Below the pieces are notes generated by a model. That model did no database searches, had not been told where the DNA came from, and saw nothing but the letters and a program-made list of their open reading frames with translations. The translations under genes and the position numbers were made by a program. A DNA stretch of 64,000 nt from Achromobacter agilis (lineage in GTDB: Bacteria > Pseudomonadota > Gammaproteobacteria > Burkholderiales > Burkholderiaceae_B): assembly GCF_900496965.1 (NCBI RefSeq), contig NZ_UFQB01000025.1, forward strand, positions 39,967 to 103,966, written 5' to 3'. Positions 59,671 through 64,000 of this stretch are shown here, one piece after another. The first letter of the stretch is position 1, and each line of letters opens with the position of its first letter.

Positions 59671-61200
59671 ATGATCTCCCAATCTTTGATGGACCTCTGG
59701 TACGGTTTCGGCGTTGCCTTCCAGTGGCATAACCTGATGTGGTCGTTCTTCGGCGTGCTGGTGGGCAACCTCATCGGCGTGCTGCCCGGCATGGGCGCGC
59801 TGTCGGCCATTTCGATCCTGTTGCCGCTGACCTACGTCATGCATCCGGTGCCCGCCATCCTGATGCTCGCCGGCATCTTCTACGGTTCGCAGTACGGCGG
59901 CGCCATCGGCGCGATCCTGCTCAACCTGCCTTCGCATCCGCCCCATGCGGTCACGTGCCTGGACGGCTATCCGTTGACCAAGCAGGGCAAGGGGGGGACG
60001 GCGCTGGGCATTACGATGATCTGCTCGTTCTTCGCCGCCTCGGTGGGGATCATCGTCATGATCTTCGCCTCGCCGCTGCTGGTCGAGATTGCGTTCAAGT
60101 TCGGCCCGACGGAGATCTTCTCGATCATGCTGCTGGGGCTGCTGGCGGGCGCGACGATGTCCCGCGGCTCGCCGCTCAAGGGCGTGGCCATGACCCTGTT
60201 CGGCCTGATGTGCGGCGTGGTGGGCACGGACGTGAACACGGGCACCATCCGCTTCTCCTTCGGCCTGCTGGACCTGTCCGACGGCCTGGAGCTGGTGGCG
60301 ATTTCCATGGGCCTGTTCGGCGTGGCCGACTTCCTGATGAGCGTCAACCGCATGAGCATCATCGGCAGCGGCGCCAAGCTGCGCCTGAAAGACATGCGGC
60401 CCAGCCGGCAGGAGCTCAAGACGGCATTCTGGCCGATGGTCCGCGGCACGACCGTGGGCACGCTGTTCGGCGCTATGCCCGGCACCGGCCCCACGATCAC
60501 GACCTTCGTGGCCTATGCGCTGGAGCGCAAGATCTCCAAGACGCCGGAGAAGTTCGGCACCGGCATGATCGCTGGCGTGGCCTCGCCTGAAGCGTCGTCG
60601 CACTCCAAGACGCAGGTGGACTTTATCCCGACGATGAGCCTGGGCATTCCGGGGGACGCCGTGATGGCGCTGATCCTGGGCGCACTGCTGATCCAGGGCA
60701 TCCAGCCCGGCCCGCAGCTGATCACCGAGCATCCGGACATCTTCTGGGGGCTGATCGCCAGCTTTTGGGTGGGCAACGTGCTGCTCATGGTGCTGAACGT
60801 GCCGCTGATCGGCGTGTGGGTGAAACTGCTGCAGGTGCCTTACCGCTACCTGTTCCCGTCCGCGCTGTTCTTCATTGCTGTGGGCGTGTTCAGCACGCAG
60901 AACAGCCTCTTCCAGATCTGGGAAGTGCTGGCGTTCGGCGTGATCGGCGCCATCCTGATGACCCTGGAGTTCTCCGTGGCCCCCATCCTGCTCGGCTTCG
61001 TGCTGGGGCCGATGGTAGAAGAGAACTTCCGCCGCGCGCTGCTATTGTCGCGCGGCGACCTGGCGGTGTTCATCGAGCGGCCGATCAGCGCCTGGTTCAT
61101 CGCGGCGAGCGCCTTGCTGATCCTGTTGCAGGTCTGGGCGTTCCTGCGCCGCGGCCGGAACAAGGGCGGAAACAAGCCCGAAGTGCCGCAAGCGGCCTGA
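59671..61200 (+). CDS. tctA: tripartite tricarboxylate transporter large membrane subunit
   Basis: A 509-residue membrane protein with about 11-12 helices and the TctA signatures GNLIGVLPGMGALSAISILLPL, GIFYGSQYGGAIGAILLNLP and, in the second half, GAMPGTGPTITTFVAYALE and SLGIPGDAVMALILGALLIQG. It imports a carboxylate with a periplasmic TctC-type protein, which is not encoded next to it. An intrinsic terminator follows. Confidence 0.95.
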   Translation: MISQSLMDLWYGFGVAFQWHNLMWSFFGVLVGNLIGVLPGMGALSAISILLPLTYVMHPVPAILMLAGIFYGSQYGGAIGAILLNLPSHPPHAVTCLDGYPLTKQGKGGTALGITMICSFFAASVGIIVMIFASPLLVEIAFKFGPTEIFSIMLLGLLAGATMSRGSPLKGVAMTLFGLMCGVVGTDVNTGTIRFSFGLLDLSDGLELVAISMGLFGVADFLMSVNRMSIIGSGAKLRLKDMRPSRQELKTAFWPMVRGTTVGTLFGAMPGTGPTITTFVAYALERKISKTPEKFGTGMIAGVASPEASSHSKTQVDFIPTMSLGIPGDAVMALILGALLIQGIQPGPQLITEHPDIFWGLIASFWVGNVLLMVLNVPLIGVWVKLLQVPYRYLFPSALFFIAVGVFSTQNSLFQIWEVLAFGVIGAILMTLEFSVAPILLGFVLGPMVEENFRRALLLSRGDLAVFIERPISAWFIAASALLILLQVWAFLRRGRNKGGNKPEVPQAA

Positions 61201-61223
61201 ACGGGCCCCCCCTCCGGCTCGAG

Positions 61224-61250
61224 AACGGCCCGGCGAAAGCCGGGCCGTTT
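61224..61250 (+). terminator. intrinsic terminator of tctA
   Basis: AACGGCCCGGC and GCCGGGCCGTT form a perfect 11-bp stem with a GAAA tetraloop, followed by a short TTTGATTTG tract. It lies 23 bases after the tctA stop. Confidence 0.85.
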
Positions 61251-61311
61251 GATTTGTGAGGCGGCATCCCTCATGCTTGGGGTTCCCTGAGTTCCGCACA
61301 CGAATGCCACC

Positions 61312-62241
61312 ATGCACATACTCTTTGCCTGTCCCCACCACGATCCCGACGCCTGGGTTCCACGGCTGGAAGCCGCCATGCCCGGCTGCCGCATTTCGGT
61401 ATGGGATCCCGAGGGTCCGCCGTCGGGGGCGGACGTCGCCCTGGTCTGGCGTCCGCCGGCCGAACTCTTCAAGCACGAGACCGGCCTGACGACGCTGTTC
61501 AACCTGGGCGCGGGCGTCGATGCCCTGCTGAAAATGCCCGAGATCCCGCCGCACGTGCGCATCGTGCGCCTGGAAGACGCGGGCATGGCGGTGCAGATGG
61601 CCGAATACGCGCTCTATGCGTTGCTGCGCGTTTCGCGCGATTTCCAAGCCTTCGACGACGCCCAGTCGCGCCAGCATTGGGATACCCGCGAAGGCACCCG
61701 GCCGGCTGACTGGCCGGTGGGCGTGCTGGGGCTGGGGCAGGTGGGCCTGCGCGTGGCGCAGACCCTGGCCGATTTCGGCTATCCCGTGGCGGGCTGGTCG
61801 CGCTCGCCGCGTGATATCCCCGGGGTCGAATCTTTCGCGGGCGAAGCCGCGCTGCCGGCTTTCCTGGCCCGCACGCGGTTCCTGGTGAATGTCCTGCCGC
61901 TGACGCCGGACACCATCGGCGTCCTCAATCGGGAGACGCTGTCGCGGCTCCTGCCCGGTGCCCATCTGGTCAACGTCGGCCGTGGCGAACACCTGGTCGA
62001 GGACGACCTGGTCCAGATGCTCGAAGAGGGCGAGATCGCCGGCGCCACGCTGGACGTCTTCCACACCGAGCCCTTGCCGCGCGATCACCCGTTCTGGCAC
62101 GATGCGCGCGTGCACGTGACTCCCCATATCGCGGCGCGCACGCTGCGCGATGAAAGCATTGCGCAGATCGCGGGCAAGGTCGCCCAGCTGCTGCGCGGGG
62201 AAGAGATAAGCGGCGTGGTGGAGCGTTCGCGCGGCTACTGA
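61312..62241 (+). CDS. ghrA: glyoxylate/hydroxypyruvate reductase A-like 2-hydroxyacid dehydrogenase
   Basis: A 309-residue D-2-hydroxyacid dehydrogenase. The NAD(P) motif is VGVLGLGQVGLRVAQTLADF followed by GWSRSPRD (NADPH-type). Catalytic residues are the Arg in LVNVGRGEHLVEDDL, the Glu in HTEPLPRDHPFW and the His in HVTPHIAARTL. It matches GhrA and reduces glyoxylate or hydroxypyruvate. It overlaps the end of the convergent LysR gene by 7 bases. Confidence 0.9.
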   Translation: MHILFACPHHDPDAWVPRLEAAMPGCRISVWDPEGPPSGADVALVWRPPAELFKHETGLTTLFNLGAGVDALLKMPEIPPHVRIVRLEDAGMAVQMAEYALYALLRVSRDFQAFDDAQSRQHWDTREGTRPADWPVGVLGLGQVGLRVAQTLADFGYPVAGWSRSPRDIPGVESFAGEAALPAFLARTRFLVNVLPLTPDTIGVLNRETLSRLLPGAHLVNVGRGEHLVEDDLVQMLEEGEIAGATLDVFHTEPLPRDHPFWHDARVHVTPHIAARTLRDESIAQIAGKVAQLLRGEEISGVVERSRGY

Positions 62242-63170
62242 ACCGCCGGGGCCGGCGCCTTTTCCAGGCGCTGGTACATCGAAGGCAAACGCTCCGACAG
62301 GAAGTCGAGCAGGGCGCGCACGGCGGGCATCATGCCCCGCCGCGACGGATAAATGCAGTGCACGATGCCTTCGGGTGACTGCCACTGGGGCAGCACCGGC
62401 ACCAGCTGGCCGCGCCGCAGCTCTTCGTGCGTTGCGATAGAGGGCAGCAGCGCAATGCCGCGTCCGCGCACCGCTGCCTCGGTCAGCACGATGAAGTCGT
62501 TGCAGGAGAGCTGGGGCTTCAGCTCGACGTGAACTTCTTCGCCCTTGTCGTTGCGCAGCGGCCAGCGCACTTCGTGTTGCGGGTCGCTGAAACTCAGCGT
62601 GGTGTGCGTGGCCAGATCCTGGGGGGTGTCAGGCACCCCGTGGCGCTGCAGATAGCCGGGGCTGGCGACCAGCGTGCCGCGCGCCGTGCCGAAGTGGCGC
62701 ACCACCAGTTCGGCGTCCGTATCCAGCTTGGTGCGCACCCGCAGCGCCAGGTCCACGCCCTCGCGTATCAGGTCCACGCGGCGGTTGGTGACCAGCAACT
62801 GCACGGATATCGCCGGCCACGCGTCCAGGAATTCGGGCAGCAGCGGCGCCAGCACGTCCTGCGCAATGGACACCGGGCAGCTCACGATCACGGGGCCGCT
62901 GGGCTCCGACTGCAGCTGCCGCATGGCTTCGTCGGCCGCGCGGGCGGATGCCGCCATTTCGCGGCAGTAATGCAGGTAGCGTTCGCCCGCGGACGTCAGG
63001 CGCAGCCGCCGGGTCGTGCGTTGCAACAGGCGCACGCCCAGGCTTTCCTCCAGGTGCGAAATCCGGCGCGAGAGCCGGGATTTCGGGATGTCCAACGCCC
63101 GCGCCGCGGCGCTGAAACCGCCCTGTTCGACGACTTGGGAAAAATAATAGAGGTCATTGAGATCTTGCAT
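62235..63170 (-). CDS. LysR-family transcriptional regulator (divergent from azoR)
   Basis: A 311-residue LysR protein of the CrgA/AaeR-like group (LYYFSQVVEQGGFSAAARAL, KSRLSRRISHLEESLGVRLL; effector domain about 90-300). It is divergent from the azoreductase gene across 111 bases, and it probably controls it through the GTTC/GAAC repeats next to its start. Confidence 0.92.
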   Translation of the reverse strand: MQDLNDLYYFSQVVEQGGFSAAARALDIPKSRLSRRISHLEESLGVRLLQRTTRRLRLTSAGERYLHYCREMAASARAADEAMRQLQSEPSGPVIVSCPVSIAQDVLAPLLPEFLDAWPAISVQLLVTNRRVDLIREGVDLALRVRTKLDTDAELVVRHFGTARGTLVASPGYLQRHGVPDTPQDLATHTTLSFSDPQHEVRWPLRNDKGEEVHVELKPQLSCNDFIVLTEAAVRGRGIALLPSIATHEELRRGQLVPVLPQWQSPEGIVHCIYPSRRGMMPAVRALLDFLSERLPSMYQRLEKAPAPAVQ

Positions 63171-63174
63171 GATT

Positions 63175-63199
63175 GTTCTGCACCTGGAACGAACAGTTC
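63175..63199. promoter_or_regulatory. nested GTTC/GAAC inverted repeats in the LysR/azoR region
   Basis: GTTC (63175-63178), GAAC (63187-63190), GAAC (63191-63194) and GTTC (63196-63199) form two inverted repeats: GTTC-N8-GAAC and GAAC-A-GTTC. They lie directly upstream of the LysR start and are a candidate autoregulatory operator. Confidence 0.45.
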
Positions 63200-63281
63200 A
63201 TCATAACCCTATTTATGTGATCAATTAACCCGTCTACAGTGGCTGCATGCATTCGGCATCTGCCAACTGGAGAAATTTGCA

Positions 63282-63911
63282 ATGAAGACCCTCGTTATCC
63301 TTTCCTCGATTCTCGGCGACCGTTCCAACAGCAAGCAATTGGCTGACCACCTGATTGCGCGCGTCAAGGCCGCCAATCCCGCCGCCGCCGTCAAGGTGCG
63401 CGACATCGGCGCGCAGCCCATCCCGTATTTCGACGGCAACACCGCCGGCGCGCTGTTCACTTCGGCCGACGCCCGCACCGTCGAACAGCACTGCATCGTC
63501 GAAATGAGCGACGCGCTCGTCGCCGAACTGATGGAAGCCGATCGCATCGTCTTCGCGGTGCCCATCTACAACTTCAACCTGCCGGCGCAATTCAAGAGCT
63601 ATCTCGATCACGTCGCCCGGGCAGGCGTCACGTTCCGTTATACGTCCGAGGGCGTGCCCGAGGGGCTCGTCAAGGGTAAGCAGGTGTTCGTGTTGACCGC
63701 CCGCGGCGGCAAGGCCGAAGGCACGCCGGCCGACACGCTGACGCCCTACCTGCGCCAGATGCTGAGCTTCCTGGGCATGGACGACGCGACGTTCATCGCC
63801 GCCGAAGGCATGGCCATGGGCGAAGTCGCGGCGCTGGAAGGCATCGCGCAGGCCAAGCAGCGTATCGACGCGTTGGTGTCCGACGCCGCGCCGGCCAGCC
63901 TGGCGGCGTAA
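63282..63911 (+). CDS. azoR: FMN-dependent NADH-azoreductase
   Basis: A 209-residue flavodoxin-like enzyme. The FMN-phosphate loop is LSSILGDRSNSKQLAD; FAVPIYNFNLPAQFKSYLDHVARAG and TARGGKAEG contact the flavin ring (given in parts). AzoR reduces azo bonds and quinones with NADH and protects against electrophilic quinones. A LysR regulator is divergent. Confidence 0.92.
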   Translation: MKTLVILSSILGDRSNSKQLADHLIARVKAANPAAAVKVRDIGAQPIPYFDGNTAGALFTSADARTVEQHCIVEMSDALVAELMEADRIVFAVPIYNFNLPAQFKSYLDHVARAGVTFRYTSEGVPEGLVKGKQVFVLTARGGKAEGTPADTLTPYLRQMLSFLGMDDATFIAAEGMAMGEVAALEGIAQAKQRIDALVSDAAPASLAA

Positions 63912-63942
63912 TTCCTGGCGCAATGACCCGTCCTGCCCTGGG

Positions 63943-63979
63943 TTGACACCTACGGGCCGGTATCCGTAGCGATTACGGA
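63943..63979 (+). promoter_or_regulatory. TTGACA box and inverted repeat before a gene at the right edge
   Basis: TTGACA occurs at 63943-63948 and a perfect inverted repeat TCCGTA-GCGAT-TACGGA at 63963-63979, where a -10 box would fall. This looks like a repressor-controlled promoter for a gene that may start at the ATG at 63991, of which only ten bases (Met-Asn-Phe) are in the window. Confidence 0.35.
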
Positions 63980-64000
63980 CTGAGCACCCGATGAACTTCA

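Overview
The window is GC-rich, densely coded DNA from a betaproteobacterium of the Alcaligenaceae, most likely Bordetella or Achromobacter. Three things point there: a Btr-type partner-switching/ECF sigma locus of the kind that controls the Bordetella type III secretion system (T3SS), an lgm-like lipid A glucosamine locus, and a Tct/Bct-type tricarboxylate transporter with its two-component system. No phage, insertion sequence, CRISPR array or rRNA was seen, and there is one tRNA gene.

Positions 1-10000: a gene truncated at the left edge, then a regulatory cassette. On the minus strand, in transcription order, are a SpoIIE/PP2C phosphatase with a periplasmic sensor (BtrU-like), an ABC-type periplasmic binding protein whose start overlaps the phosphatase stop, a 190-residue protein in the position of the anti-sigma factor BtrA/BspR, and an ECF sigma factor (BtrS-like). 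Divergent from these is an unusual protein made of two sensor-like modules joined to a major facilitator transporter. An alanine racemase homologue with atypical active-site residues follows, then an anti-sigma kinase (BtrW-like) and a divergent STAS anti-anti-sigma factor (BtrV-like).

10000-28300: NAD synthesis (NadQ-like regulator, nadC), a solitary tricarboxylate-binding lipoprotein, fabI, mltD, gloB, a methyltransferase, rnhA, an RND efflux pair, dnaQ, tRNA-Val(CAC), and a GltS carrier coupled to a TAXI-family lipoprotein.

28400-47100: a probable lipid A glucosamine cluster (GT2, ArnT-like transferase, GtrA-like flippase on the opposite strand, ChbG/HpnK-like deacetylase). Then come a series of transporters, several with adjacent or divergent regulators: PACE/LysR, LrgAB/LysR, LysE plus EamA/MocR, and EamA/AsnC. 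A universal stress protein and an EF-G outside any visible ribosomal-protein cluster are also here.

47000-56100 (read leftward): proS, then ybgC-tolQ-tolR-tolA-tolB-pal-cpoB, followed by an iron-complex-type ABC permease and ATPase joined to cpoB by overlapping stop and start codons. A strong terminator-like hairpin separates pal from cpoB.

56100-64000: rppH, the tctDE-like two-component pair, tctB and tctA, a hydroxyacid dehydrogenase, and an azoreductase with a divergent LysR regulator. Many divergent gene pairs carry clear palindromes in their shared control regions; these are listed as candidate operators.
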